Of a DNA stretch of 64,000 nucleotides, positions 24,272 to 33,257 are shown in pieces (positions within the stretch are counted from its first letter, which is position 1; every line of letters starts with the position of its first letter). This DNA comes from UBA11524 sp963617205 (GTDB lineage Bacteria > Bacillota > Clostridia > Christensenellales > Aristaeellaceae), in contig CAVEOA010000003.1 of NCBI GenBank assembly GCA_963617205.1, positions 124,001 to 188,000 on the forward strand, in the 5' to 3' direction. A program made the translations under genes and the position numbers. The notes beneath the pieces are model-generated. The model saw nothing but the letters and a program-made list of their open reading frames with translations, was not told the DNA's origin and searched no databases.

Positions 24272-24523
24272 GGGTGTTCACTCCGATTCATAAAGGGGCA
24301 GGGCGGTTAGATGCATCATACCCCATAATATCCTGCATCAATATACCATACATTCTATATGGAAGCAAGTTTTTCTGATGTTCTTACCATACAGAAGCTT
24401 GCATCCGATTTTCTTTTTCACTGCATTTTATGTGCTTTGCCCAAACGCACCATGAAAAGAAAAGCTGCTTGCCGCCGAAGCGGGTAAAAAGAGGGACAAA
24501 TCCCCTTTTTTGTGCGTGAGGGA

Positions 24524-24552
24524 TTGATTTTTTCTGCCATCAGGACTATGAT
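24524..24552 (+). promoter_or_regulatory. Promoter of the EamA gene
   Basis: TTGATT (24524-24529), 17 bases, TATGAT (24547-24552). The rest of the 315-base gap 24272-24586 is AT-rich; on the minus strand TTGCTT-17-TATATT near 24340-24370 is a weak candidate promoter for the decarboxylase. No other gene is seen in it. Confidence 0.7.
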
Positions 24553-24586
24553 AGGCACAGCAAAAATCAACAAAGAAGGCATCAAT

Positions 24587-25450
24587 ATGTGGATTCTGTA
24601 TGCATCCGGTTCGGCGCTGTTTGCAGGCTTAACGTCTGTCCTTGCAAAATGCGGCATCCGCAGGACAGATTCAACGGTCGCGACAGCCATTCGCACCATT
24701 GTCGTGCTGGCGTTCTCGTGGCTGATGGTGTTCATCGTCGGCTCGCAGGGGCAAATCACCCAAATCGACACAAGGACGCTGATTTTCCTGCTTGTGTCCG
24801 GGCTCGCGACCGGCGCAAGCTGGCTGTGCTACTTCCGTGCGCTGCAGCTCGGCGATGTCAACAAGGTCGTGCCGATTGACAAGTCCAGCACGGTGCTGAC
24901 GATTCTGCTCGCGGCGATATTCCTCGGCGAAGGGCTGTCGTGGCTGAAGGTCGTCTGCATGGCGCTGATTGCCGCCGGCACGCTGCTGATGATTGAGAAA
25001 AAGGAAAGCAGGGGCGCGGCAGCGAAGGATTCGCGCTGGCTGCTGTATGCCGTCGGGTCGGCGGTGTTTGCAAGCCTGACTGCGATTCTGGGCAAAATCG
25101 GCATTTCGGGCGTCGAATCGAACCTCGGCACCGCCATCCGAACGGCGGTTGTGCTGCTCATGTCGTGGCTGATGGTGCTCGTGACCGGCAAGACGAAGGC
25201 GGTGGCTGCCATTCCGCGCAGCGAGCTTGGCTTCATCGCGCTGTCCGGACTCGCAACCGGCGCAAGCTGGCTATGCTATTACCGCGCATTGCAGCTCGGT
25301 CCGGCAAGCATTGTCGTGCCGATTGACAAGCTGAGCATTCTCGTTTCCATCCTCTTCTCCTACATCGTCTTCCATGAGCGGCTGTCGAAAAAGGCGCTCA
25401 TCGGGCTGATTGCCATCGTCGGCGGCACGCTGCTGATGCTCATGGCGTAA
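24587..25450 (+). CDS. EamA/DMT-family transporter
   Basis: 287 residues, ten predicted membrane helices, built from two near-identical halves. Each half repeats ASLTAILGKIGI-like, TAIRT.VVL..SWLMV and LATGASWLCYYRALQLG, then VPIDK(S/L)S. This internal duplication is the mark of the drug/metabolite transporter family with two EamA domains. The substrate may be an amino acid or metabolite and is exported or exchanged in the cytoplasmic membrane. AAGAAGG (24573-24579) sets ATG 24587; the open frame begins further upstream at 24512. Confidence 0.88.
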   Translation: MWILYASGSALFAGLTSVLAKCGIRRTDSTVATAIRTIVVLAFSWLMVFIVGSQGQITQIDTRTLIFLLVSGLATGASWLCYFRALQLGDVNKVVPIDKSSTVLTILLAAIFLGEGLSWLKVVCMALIAAGTLLMIEKKESRGAAAKDSRWLLYAVGSAVFASLTAILGKIGISGVESNLGTAIRTAVVLLMSWLMVLVTGKTKAVAAIPRSELGFIALSGLATGASWLCYYRALQLGPASIVVPIDKLSILVSILFSYIVFHERLSKKALIGLIAIVGGTLLMLMA

Positions 25451-25463
25451 AGGAAGCTAATCT

Positions 25464-25518
25464 TTTACATAACCTTTACAGGACATCGCTTTTGCTCTTT
25501 ACATTTCAGCGGTATCAT
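25464..25518 (+). promoter_or_regulatory. Candidate Pho box and -10 region
   Basis: TTTACA is repeated at 25464-25469, 25475-25480 and 25498-25503, with spacings of 11 and 23 bases, about one and two helix turns. TATCAT at 25513-25518 is a plausible -10. PhoP of Bacillus binds TT(A/C/T)ACA-type repeats spaced by about 11 bp in front of pst genes, which matches the phosphate-binding-type gene here. Confidence 0.55.
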
Positions 25519-25573
25519 ACAGCCGTACCCAAGGAAAAGAAATGAGCAAGAATGTGAAAGGAAGGTCTTTTCT

Positions 25574-26440
25574 ATGAAGAAGCTTGCTGCGATGCTCCTG
25601 GCGCTGGTGCTGACCCTGTCGGTCGCGCTGGCCGACTCCATCTATGTTGTCTCCCGTGAGGACGGCTCCGGCACGCGTTCCGCTTTCATCGAGCTGACCG
25701 GTGTCGAGCAGAAGGACGAAAACGGCAACAAGGTTGACATGACGACCGTTGAGGCGGCGATTTACTCCGGCACCTCCGAGGTCAAGACCACGGTTTCTCA
25801 GGACACGGCCGCGATTGGCTACATCTCCCTCGGCTCCATGGACACGAGCGTGAAGGCCGTCAAGGTTGCGGAGAACCCCGCAGAGGGCGAGGAAGCGGTG
25901 TATGTCGAGGCGACGGCTGAGAACGTTGCGAACGGCACCTACGCGATTGCCCGTCCGTTCAACATCGCTTACAAGGCGGAATCCCTGTCCGCGACCGCTC
26001 AGGATTTCGTGAACTGGATCCTGTCTGCGGAGGGTCAGGCAATCATCACCGAGCAGAAGTATGTTTCCCTTGACCCGGTTGAATACGAAGCGGCTCCTGT
26101 CGCCGGCAAGATCGTCATCGGCGGCTCCTCTTCCGTCGGCCCGCTGATGCAGAAGCTCGAGGAAGCCTACGAAGCGCTCCATCCGGAAGTGGACATCGAG
26201 GTGCAGATTTCCGACTCCTCCACCGGCATGCGCGGCGCTGCGGACGGCAGCTTCGACATCGGCATGGCTTCCCGTGAGGTCAAGTCCTCCGAGCTGGAAG
26301 CCGGTCTGACCCCTGTGACCATCTGCCGCGACGGCATCGCGGTCATCGTCAACAACGACAACGCGGTGGAAGGCCTGACGCTCGCCCAGATCTGCGGCAT
26401 CTTCACCGGCGAGATCGTTGACTGGGACGAAGTCAAGTAA
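25574..26440 (+). CDS. Phosphate-binding PstS-like protein, circularly permuted
   Basis: 288 residues: signal peptide 1-20, then the two lobes in reversed order. Residues 24-165 match the part that normally forms the second half of PstS (VVSREDGSGTRSAF, GYISLGS, NWILSAEGQAII). Residues 178-288 match the usual first half (IVIGGSSSVGPLMQ, DSSTGMRGA, DIGMASREV, DGIAVIVNNDN) and stop right after IFTGEIVDWDEVK, the point where a standard PstS continues into VVSREDGSGTR. All phosphate-contact segments are present, so the fold can close. No lipobox Cys is seen. No pstCAB lies nearby. Confidence 0.85.
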   Translation: MKKLAAMLLALVLTLSVALADSIYVVSREDGSGTRSAFIELTGVEQKDENGNKVDMTTVEAAIYSGTSEVKTTVSQDTAAIGYISLGSMDTSVKAVKVAENPAEGEEAVYVEATAENVANGTYAIARPFNIAYKAESLSATAQDFVNWILSAEGQAIITEQKYVSLDPVEYEAAPVAGKIVIGGSSSVGPLMQKLEEAYEALHPEVDIEVQISDSSTGMRGAADGSFDIGMASREVKSSELEAGLTPVTICRDGIAVIVNNDNAVEGLTLAQICGIFTGEIVDWDEVK

Positions 26441-26465
26441 TCCTACAACCTGACAAGAAAACCTA

Positions 26466-26499
26466 AACGCGCCCGAGGAGCAATCCCCGGGTGCGTTTT
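26466..26499 (+). terminator. Terminator after the PstS-like gene
   Basis: AACGCGCCCG (26466-26475) with CGGGTGCGTT (26488-26497) and a short T run. Confidence 0.75.
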
Positions 26500-26539
26500 C
26501 ATGTTCTCTATTGTGGCAAAGCTCAACGATGGAAATGAA

Positions 26540-27345
26540 ACCAAGCTCTTTGCTGAATCCGAAGGGGTCAAGGGGGCGACCGCAGGCTTCGCCTGTTCTT
26601 CAGCCCCCTTGAAGTCGCAAACAAAACCAACTAAGCAGATGAAAGCAAGTATGTAGCCGAAGGGGTTTAAGGGGGCGACCGGAAAGCCCCCTTGAAGTCG
26701 CAAATAAAACCAACTAAGCAAACGAAACCAAGTATGCTACCGAATCCGAAGGGGGTCAAGGGGGCGACCGCAGGCTTCGCCTGTTCTACAGCCCCTTTGA
26801 AGCGACTTTCAATGTTCTCCTTGAAAATGAGAGCAAATGCTTTCCCCAACCTCTTCGCAATATGCAGTTCCATGGCAGGTTTATTGTGCAGCTATTTCGG
26901 GGGCTTTGCGGTCGCCCCCGAACCCCTTCACAACGCGCATCTACATAGTAGGTTTGTAATGCGGCTTCTTCATAAGCTTGCCACTGCCTAACCATGAAAA
27001 CGAAATCAACTGTGCCGCCGAAGGGGTCAAGGGGGCGACCGCAAGCCTCGCCTGTTCTACAGCCCCTTGAAGTCGCAAACAAAACCAACTAAGCAGATGA
27101 AAGCAAGTATGTAGCCGAAGGGGTTTAAGGGGGCGACCGGAAAGCCCCCTTGAAGCCGCAAACAAAACCAACTAAGCAAATGAAACCAAGTATGCTACCG
27201 AATCCGAAGGGGTCAAGGGGGCGACCGGAAAGCCCCCTTGAAGCAGGGGAAAACCCAACTATGGAAACGAAACCAAGTATGAATCCGAAGGGGGCAAAAA
27301 GAAACAGACGAAGTCTGCGACCAGAAAGCCCCTTGAATAGTGTGG
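26540..27345. repeat. Cluster of ~90-bp GC-rich repeats, opposite orientation to 12.5 kb
   Basis: About seven units fill the gap between the PstS-like and sugar-kinase genes. Each carries CCGAAGGGG, then CAAGGGGGCGACCG, then either GAAAGCCCCCTTG (closing the stem) or an insert CAGGC-TTC-GCCTG before the closing arm, then a spacer such as CAAACAAAACCAACTAAGCA. The segment near 26641 recurs at 27099, a direct duplication of 458 bases. The units are the reverse complement of those at 12.3-12.9 kb. Bases 27346-27456 are unique and show no gene. Confidence 0.9.
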
Positions 27346-27456
27346 CAACATCCCTGTAATCCACATTCCGCCATACACGCCCGAGACAAACTCCATCGAA
27401 CAGGTTTGGCGTAACGTTCGCACCAAGAGCTTCCGCAATGAAGCGTTCCAAACGCA

Positions 27457-27508
27457 CAAAAAAATACGCGGAGATCCGCTGCCGAGAGAGAAGGGCAGGA
27501 ATCTCCGC
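27457..27508 (-). terminator. Terminator of the sugar operon
   Basis: On the minus strand GCGGAGAT (27501-27508) pairs with ATCTCCGC (27468-27475), followed by TATTTTTTT. A second strong hairpin without T run (27537-27575) lies next to the stop codon of the last gene. Confidence 0.8.
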
Positions 27509-27581
27509 TGTTTGAGCAGCAGGTGCTCAAATTGATGAGAATCGGCTCATGTGAGGAGAACATGAGCCGGATCTCGCTGTG

Positions 27582-28466
27582 TTACTCCACTTCGCTGCGC
27601 AGCGGAATGGAATCTGCGGCACCGGGACGCGTCACGGAAATGGCGGACGCATGGGTCGCACGCTGCATGCAGGCCTGAAGCGACATGTTTTCCATCAGCC
27701 CTGCAATGAAATAGCCCGTAAAGGTATCGCCGGCGGCAGTGGTGTCAACCGCCTTGACGCGCTCGGCGAGCTGCCGGAGCGTTTCGACGCCGTCCTCCGT
27801 CACACGATGAACGACGCTGCCCCGGCTGCCGAGCGTAATCAGCACGGACAGCCGAGGATAACGCGCATGCAGCACATCCCACGCCTTGTCCGGGTCGCTT
27901 TCGCCGGTAATCTGCTCCGCCTCGATTTCGTTGACGAGCAGCCACGTCAGCTTGCTATAGTCCACATCGCGGAGCGCGTCATTGTACGGCGACGGATTCA
28001 GGACGATGTTCATCCCCTGCCGTGCGCCTTCCTCGATAATCATCGGCAGCAGGTTGATTTCGTTCTGCAGCACCAGATAATCGCCGGCAGAGCACTGCGC
28101 CATCGTGCTTTTGACCTGCTCTGCGGTAATGCAGCGGTTCGAGCCGCCGTAGAGCAGGATGCAGTTTTCGCCCTGCGAATTGACTTGAATGACCGTGTGC
28201 CCCTGCATTTCGTCCACAGAAAGCAGGCAGGACGTGTCAACGCCGCTGTCGTCGAGGAGCTTCCGCAGGCTTTCGCCGCCGCTGCCGACGCATCCTGCAT
28301 GTGCGGTGCTTGCGCCTGCGCGGACGAGCGCAATGGACTGGTTCAGTCCCTTGCCGCCGAATTTCACCGCACGCGATGCCGCCGCAAGCGTTTCGCCGGG
28401 CTGCACGAAATGTGCCACCTGATACACATAATCAAGATTCAGGGAACCAAAGTTCAGTGCGCGCAT
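27582..28466 (-). CDS. PfkB-family carbohydrate kinase, ribokinase-like
   Basis: 294 residues. N-terminal NFGSLNLDYVYQV and GGKGLNQSIAL match PfkB signature 1 and the sugar-binding GG; the catalytic signature 2 is DTTAAGDTFTGYF near residue 238 with Asp as base. The layout is that of ribokinase, which makes ribose 5-phosphate, though other furanoses are possible. The monovalent-cation and lid residues cannot be judged by eye. Last gene of the minus-strand sugar operon; the following FGGY kinase gene ends 21 bases away. A strong hairpin abuts its stop. Confidence 0.88.
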   Translation of the reverse strand: MRALNFGSLNLDYVYQVAHFVQPGETLAAASRAVKFGGKGLNQSIALVRAGASTAHAGCVGSGGESLRKLLDDSGVDTSCLLSVDEMQGHTVIQVNSQGENCILLYGGSNRCITAEQVKSTMAQCSAGDYLVLQNEINLLPMIIEEGARQGMNIVLNPSPYNDALRDVDYSKLTWLLVNEIEAEQITGESDPDKAWDVLHARYPRLSVLITLGSRGSVVHRVTEDGVETLRQLAERVKAVDTTAAGDTFTGYFIAGLMENMSLQACMQRATHASAISVTRPGAADSIPLRSEVE

Positions 28467-28487
28467 AGGCTTCTCCTTTCGTGTCGG

Positions 28488-29966
28488 TTACCTGCACCGT
28501 GCGCGGCGAACCGCCGTCTGCCAGCCTGCCATCTTTTTCTCGCGGACGTCATCAGCCATCTGCGGCTCATAGCTCCTGCGCTTGAGCTGGTCAAGCACGG
28601 TCAGGTCGCAGATGCCCTCTGACAGACCCGCCGCGTATGCCGCGCCGATGCCGGACAGCTCCTCCGCATTCGGGACGCGCACCGGAATGCCGAGCAGATC
28701 GCTCTGGAACTGCATCAGATAGGCGTTTCGGGTTGGACCGCCGTCTACGCGCAATTCCCCGATGTTCAGCTTTGCGCTCGTGCCCATGATGCGGACGACG
28801 TCGCTGATTTGATAGGCGATGCAGTCCAGCGCCGCACGGACAACCTCGTTTTTGCCGGTCGTTCGGCTCATGCCGCAGAGGATGGCGCGCGCGTCGTTGT
28901 CCCAGTAGGGGGCGCCCAAGCCGGAAAACGCGGGCACGAGATACGCGCTGTCCGCCGGATTGGCTGCGCGGGCAAGCGCTTCCGTTTCGCCCGGATTTGC
29001 AATCAGTCGGAGGTCGTCCTTGAGCCACGTGATGACTGCGCCGGTGTAATTGATGTTGCCTTCCAGCACATAATTCACCTTGCCGCCGATTTTCCACGCG
29101 ATGGACGACACGACGCCCTCATCGGAGAACACAGGTGCTTCGCCGACATTCATCATGATGGACGAACCCGTGCCGTATGTTGCCTTCAGCATCCCCGGAC
29201 GCAGGCAGCCCTGTCCGAACAGCGCGCCATGCGAGTCGCCCAGCACGCCGCGAATCGGAATCGGCTCATCCAGCCAGCCGTCAAAATCGGTTTCGCCGAA
29301 ATCGCCGTCAGAATCCGTCACCGCCGCCATGCAGCCCGGCTCGATGCCGAAAAGTGCCAGCAGCTCATCATCCCACCGGAGCGTGCGGAGGTTGAACAGC
29401 TGCGTGCGCGAGGCATTCGAGTAATCCGTCTGATGGCGCTGCCCCTTCGTCAGGCGGTACACAAGGAAGCTGTCGATGGTGCCGACCGCAATTTCGCCGC
29501 GCCTTGCACGCTCGGTCACGCCTGGCACATGGCGGAAAATCCATGCCAGCTTCGCCGCCGGAAAGTACGGCGAAAGGCGGATTCCGGTCTTGTCCTGCAC
29601 GAGCCTTGCACAGCCCTGCTTCTCCAGCTCCTCGCAGATCGCCGCGGCGCGTCCGCACTGCCAGACAATCGCGTTATAGACCGGCTTGCCCGTCTTTTTA
29701 TCCCAGCAGACGGACGTTTCGCGCTGATTGCTGATGCCCAGCACGGCGATTTCGCCCTTGTCGATGCCCGCCTTTTCGGTGACCATCCGCACGACGGCAA
29801 GCGTATTCTGCCAGATTTCCTCCACATCGTGCTCCACCCAGCCATGCTCGTCAATCAGTTGCCGATGCGGCTTGTCTGCGCGGCACAGGAGCGTGCCGTT
29901 CCGGTCAAACAGCAGCGCCTTCGTGCCCTGCGTGCTCTGGTCGATGGATAGAACGTATTGCTTCAT
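28488..29966 (-). CDS. FGGY-family kinase, glycerol-kinase-like with altered substrate site
   Basis: 492 residues. The N-terminal phosphate loop is SIDQSTQGTKALLFD, and the overall sequence follows glycerol kinase closely (GISNQRETSVCWDKKTGKP, NASRTQLFNL, FSGLGAPYWDNDARA, DGGPTRNAYLMQFQSD). Compared with E. coli GlpK, the glycerol contacts Arg83, Glu84, Tyr135 and Asp245 have counterparts (QRET, SPYF, GDSH), but Gln246 is Ser and Phe270 is replaced in GTGSSIMMN. I infer a polyol or ketose related to glycerol as substrate rather than glycerol. No GlpF or GlpD gene is near. Between transketolase and PfkB-kinase genes. Confidence 0.83.
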   Translation of the reverse strand: MKQYVLSIDQSTQGTKALLFDRNGTLLCRADKPHRQLIDEHGWVEHDVEEIWQNTLAVVRMVTEKAGIDKGEIAVLGISNQRETSVCWDKKTGKPVYNAIVWQCGRAAAICEELEKQGCARLVQDKTGIRLSPYFPAAKLAWIFRHVPGVTERARRGEIAVGTIDSFLVYRLTKGQRHQTDYSNASRTQLFNLRTLRWDDELLALFGIEPGCMAAVTDSDGDFGETDFDGWLDEPIPIRGVLGDSHGALFGQGCLRPGMLKATYGTGSSIMMNVGEAPVFSDEGVVSSIAWKIGGKVNYVLEGNINYTGAVITWLKDDLRLIANPGETEALARAANPADSAYLVPAFSGLGAPYWDNDARAILCGMSRTTGKNEVVRAALDCIAYQISDVVRIMGTSAKLNIGELRVDGGPTRNAYLMQFQSDLLGIPVRVPNAEELSGIGAAYAAGLSEGICDLTVLDQLKRRSYEPQMADDVREKKMAGWQTAVRRARCR

Positions 29967-30031
29967 GGTTCACCTCGTTCATAGACCCGATGATGGCAGC
30001 ACCGCCACTGCGCAGTGTTGCCATCATCCGT

Positions 30032-30964
30032 TTATTTCAGCGCATTGCGAACCGTATCGGCAATGCCCTGACCATTCAGTCCGTAATAGTCAAATACCTG
30101 CTTGGACGTGCCGGTGATGACCGGTGCATCCGGCAGCGCGAGATTGATGACGCGCATGGGGTCGTTCGCGCTGATAACCTGCGCGACTGCCGCACCCAGT
30201 CCGCCAAACGGCGCATGCTCTTCGACCGTCACAACGAGCTTCTTGCCCTTTGCCGCCTTCAGCAGCCCCTCCTTGTCCAGAGGCTTCACGCAGTACATGT
30301 CCAGCGCCGTGGTCGAAATGCCCTCTGCGTTCAGCATTGCTGCCGCTTCCCTGATGGGGTATACCATTTCACCGCAGGCGACAAGCAGCACGTCGCTGCC
30401 TTCGCTCAGGACGGTCGCCCTGTCCATCTCGAAGGGAACATCGTTCTCCTCGTAGACGTCCTCGACCGGATTTCTGCCAAGGCGGATATACGCCGTCTGC
30501 TCATCCCTCAGCAGCGCCTCAAACAGCTTGCGCGTCTGATGGCGGTCGGAAGGCAGATATACGCGCATGCCCGGAATGGCGGACATTGCGGCGATATCCT
30601 GTGCGGAATGATGCGTCATGCCCAGCGCGCCGTAGCTGATGCCGCCGGAAATGCCGACCAGCTTGACATTCGTGTTGGAATAAGCGCAGTCCACCTTGCA
30701 CTGCTCGTAGCTTCGCGTCGAAATGAAGGATGCGGGCGACACGGCGAACGCCTTCTTGCCGCAGGACGCCATGCCGGCGGCGACGCTCACCAGATTCTGC
30801 TCGGCAATGCCGATTTCGACAAACTGCTCCGGATACGTGTCGGCATAGGAGGTCAAAGAGGCGCTGCCGCGGCTGTCGCTGCAAAGGACAACAACATTCC
30901 TGTCCTTCGCGGCGGCTTCCTTGAGCACCTCGCACATGACGGCGCGGTTTGCAATCTTGTTCAT
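30032..30964 (-). CDS. Transketolase C-terminal subunit
   Basis: 310 residues with the pyrimidine-binding and C-terminal domains of a split transketolase: FVEIGIAEQNLVSVAAGMAS, then FISTRSYEQ and the C-terminal LVVTVEEHAPFGGLGAAVAQ. It pairs with the N-terminal subunit, whose stop overlaps this start by four bases (ATGA). The heteromer moves two-carbon units between ketoses and aldoses with thiamine diphosphate, linking pentose phosphates with glycolysis. A split enzyme in a sugar operon usually serves the specific pathway rather than bulk metabolism. Confidence 0.93.
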   Translation of the reverse strand: MNKIANRAVMCEVLKEAAAKDRNVVVLCSDSRGSASLTSYADTYPEQFVEIGIAEQNLVSVAAGMASCGKKAFAVSPASFISTRSYEQCKVDCAYSNTNVKLVGISGGISYGALGMTHHSAQDIAAMSAIPGMRVYLPSDRHQTRKLFEALLRDEQTAYIRLGRNPVEDVYEENDVPFEMDRATVLSEGSDVLLVACGEMVYPIREAAAMLNAEGISTTALDMYCVKPLDKEGLLKAAKGKKLVVTVEEHAPFGGLGAAVAQVISANDPMRVINLALPDAPVITGTSKQVFDYYGLNGQGIADTVRNALK

Positions 30965-31794
30965 GCCTTCAGCGCCTCCTTTCTTTCTGCAAGCTCCTTG
31001 GTGATGATCGCGTATTCCTCCGCGTTCGGGAGATGATGGTGCCAGCCCGCCTTGTTCTCCATGATGGCGGCGCCCTTGCCCTTGACGGTATTCGCGATGA
31101 TGACGGTCGGCATCCCCTTCGTGCTTTCCGCCTCATCAAAGGCAGCATTCAGCGCGTCAATGTCGTTGCCGTCCTTGAGCTCAATCACATGCCAGCCGAA
31201 TGCGGCAAAGCGTGCGGCGAGGTCGCCGGGCGACATGACCTGCTCGGTCGTGCCGGAAATTTGCAGGTGATTGCGGTCGACAACGGCGCAGAGGTTGTCC
31301 AGCTTGTAATGTCCGGCTGACATTGCGCCTTCCCAAACGGAGCCTTCCGCCAGCTCACCGTCGCCCATCAGGGTGTACACGCGGTAATCGCGCTTGTCCA
31401 TTCTGCCTGCGAGCGCCATGCCGACGCACACGGACAGCCCGTGACCCAGCGAACCGGAATTCATTTCGATGCCCGGCAGCGTGTTGTGCGGATGACCGAT
31501 GTACTCCGAGCCGAACTTCGAGAACTGTGCCTTAACCTCGTTGATATCGAGAAAGCCCTTGTCCGCCAGCACCGCGTAGAGCGTCTCCACGCAGTGTCCC
31601 TTTGAGAGCACGAAGCGGTCGCGACCAGGGTCCTTCTGACGGTCGGGCGACACGTTCATGCGGCTGTAGAGCGTCAGGATGATTTCCATGCAGCTCATGT
31701 CGCCGCCGATGTGTCCGCCGCCGCCAGCCATGATGATGTCCACCACGTCCTGACGCAGATCATACGCCTTTACAGCTAATGCATTCATGTTCAC
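30961..31794 (-). CDS. Transketolase N-terminal subunit
   Basis: 277 residues carrying the thiamine-diphosphate domain: GGGGHIGGDMSCMEI at the start, the TPP motif GDGELAEGSVWEGAMSAGHY with the Asn-containing VVDRNHLQISG, and GHSLS-type SLGHGLSVCVGMAL. It forms the diphosphate-binding half of the split transketolase. It overlaps the FucI-like gene before it and the C-terminal subunit after it, each by four bases, so the three are translated together. Confidence 0.93.
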   Translation of the reverse strand: MNMNALAVKAYDLRQDVVDIIMAGGGGHIGGDMSCMEIILTLYSRMNVSPDRQKDPGRDRFVLSKGHCVETLYAVLADKGFLDINEVKAQFSKFGSEYIGHPHNTLPGIEMNSGSLGHGLSVCVGMALAGRMDKRDYRVYTLMGDGELAEGSVWEGAMSAGHYKLDNLCAVVDRNHLQISGTTEQVMSPGDLAARFAAFGWHVIELKDGNDIDALNAAFDEAESTKGMPTVIIANTVKGKGAAIMENKAGWHHHLPNAEEYAIITKELAERKEALKA

Positions 31795-33215
31795 ACCTCG
31801 TCAAACGTTACGTCTTCGCCGTGCAGATACGCCTTGACCTTGTCCTCGATGGGGTCGTAGAGGTCGGGCGTCATGCCCAGATACTTGCACGCCTCGTACA
31901 CCACCGGCACGACGTCGCCGTGAATCGCCGCCACGTGATGGATGTACGGACCCTCGACCACCTTCGCCTCGAGGCGCTTCAGGTTGTTGACCTCCACCCA
32001 CACGTAGGTGCCGCGCGTCCAGGGTCCGTCGATGCCGCGTGCATGACCGAGCAGCACGGAGTACTTGCCGTCGTCGCCGTCAAAGCGGACAAGGCTCATC
32101 AATCCGTGCTTCGCCTCGGCGCTGACCGCACCGTTCTGCGGGAAGGCAACCGGCACGCAGATGGTGGGCTTCTCCTTCGCCACGGAAATCGGCCACGGAC
32201 CGCAGTGCTGCAGCAGCTCGCCGTTCTCGTTATCCGGATGGCGAACCGTCCAGTCGGAGAACATGACGCGGCGCTCATTCATGGACGCAGCCTCCGCCAT
32301 CAGCTGGGAAATCGCGCCGTGAATATCCGTTTCGCACACGACCGGAATGCCCTCTTCATTCAGCAGCGCATTCGCCGCGCACGGCATGATGTTGATCTCG
32401 CTCTGCAGCGCGTTCCAGCACTGGATGGCGATGGCATTGCAGCCGTACTTCTCCGCCAGCGCCTTCATGGCGACCTTCAGCTCTGCCACGCGATGGAGGC
32501 TGTCCTCCTCAATCTTGCAGATCATGTTTCCCTTGCAGTAGCCAACGACCTTCTCGACCTCGGTTTTCTCCTCGCGCCATTTCTTCATTTCGGCGTAGAG
32601 CTCGGGCAGCGGAATCGGCGACAGCTGGATGTTGAACTTCTCCAGCAGCTCGCCCTCGTTGCACATGGTGCTCCAGAAGTCGAACGGGCGCGGACCGATT
32701 TGCAGGATGCGCGTATGGCGCAGCACCTTCACCACGTTGCAGACGGCGAGGAAGTCGCGGATGCCGCGTTCAAACTCAGGATCCGTCAGATTGCAGTTGT
32801 TCATGTAGGTGAAGGGAATATGGAAGCGGCGAAGCACCTTGCCCGTCGCGAACAGACCGCACTGGCTGTCGCGCAGGCGCATGCCGTTCTCATCGGGGCG
32901 CTCATCACGCGGCCCCCAGAGCAGCACGGGCACATTCAGCTCCTTGGCAAGGCGCGCGCACTCGTATTCCGTGCCGAAATTCGCGTGCGGCAGGAACAAA
33001 CCGTCGACCTTCTCGCGCTTGAACTTCTCGGCAATGGCGTACATGCCCTTGTCGTCAAAGAGCAGCCCTTCCTCGTTGATATCGTCAATATCCACGAAGT
33101 CGATGCCCAGCTCGCGCAGGCGGTCCGCCGTCAATCCGCGGTACACCACCGCTGCCGGCGCGCTGAAGATAGCTCGGCGAGTCGGAGCAAAGCCTAATTT
33201 GATATTCGCTTTCAT
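31791..33215 (-). CDS. L-fucose/L-arabinose isomerase-fold protein
   Basis: 474 residues. The C-terminal half has ALLNEEGIPVVCETDIHGA, with Glu and Asp at the places of the Mn-binding residues of FucI, and VEGPYIHHVAAIHGD with candidate metal-binding His. The N-terminal half (GFAPTRRAIFSAPAAVVYRG; DGLFLPHANFGTE) matches the substrate-binding domains of the FucI/AraA superfamily members often annotated only as isomerase family proteins. FucI itself is about 590 residues, so this is a shorter, divergent branch. Expected reaction is aldose-ketose isomerisation of an imported pentose or deoxyhexose. FucU upstream supports such a role. Confidence 0.8.
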   Translation of the reverse strand: MKANIKLGFAPTRRAIFSAPAAVVYRGLTADRLRELGIDFVDIDDINEEGLLFDDKGMYAIAEKFKREKVDGLFLPHANFGTEYECARLAKELNVPVLLWGPRDERPDENGMRLRDSQCGLFATGKVLRRFHIPFTYMNNCNLTDPEFERGIRDFLAVCNVVKVLRHTRILQIGPRPFDFWSTMCNEGELLEKFNIQLSPIPLPELYAEMKKWREEKTEVEKVVGYCKGNMICKIEEDSLHRVAELKVAMKALAEKYGCNAIAIQCWNALQSEINIMPCAANALLNEEGIPVVCETDIHGAISQLMAEAASMNERRVMFSDWTVRHPDNENGELLQHCGPWPISVAKEKPTICVPVAFPQNGAVSAEAKHGLMSLVRFDGDDGKYSVLLGHARGIDGPWTRGTYVWVEVNNLKRLEAKVVEGPYIHHVAAIHGDVVPVVYEACKYLGMTPDLYDPIEDKVKAYLHGEDVTFDEV

Positions 33216-33257
33216 GGGAATTTCCTCGCTTTCCTCCCGATTGATGTGTGACAGGGA

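Noticed and set aside
26443..27457. Several minus-strand frames with KGAFRSPP and PFGFGS words
   Set aside because: These are repeat units read in one frame; no start signals or codon pattern support a protein.
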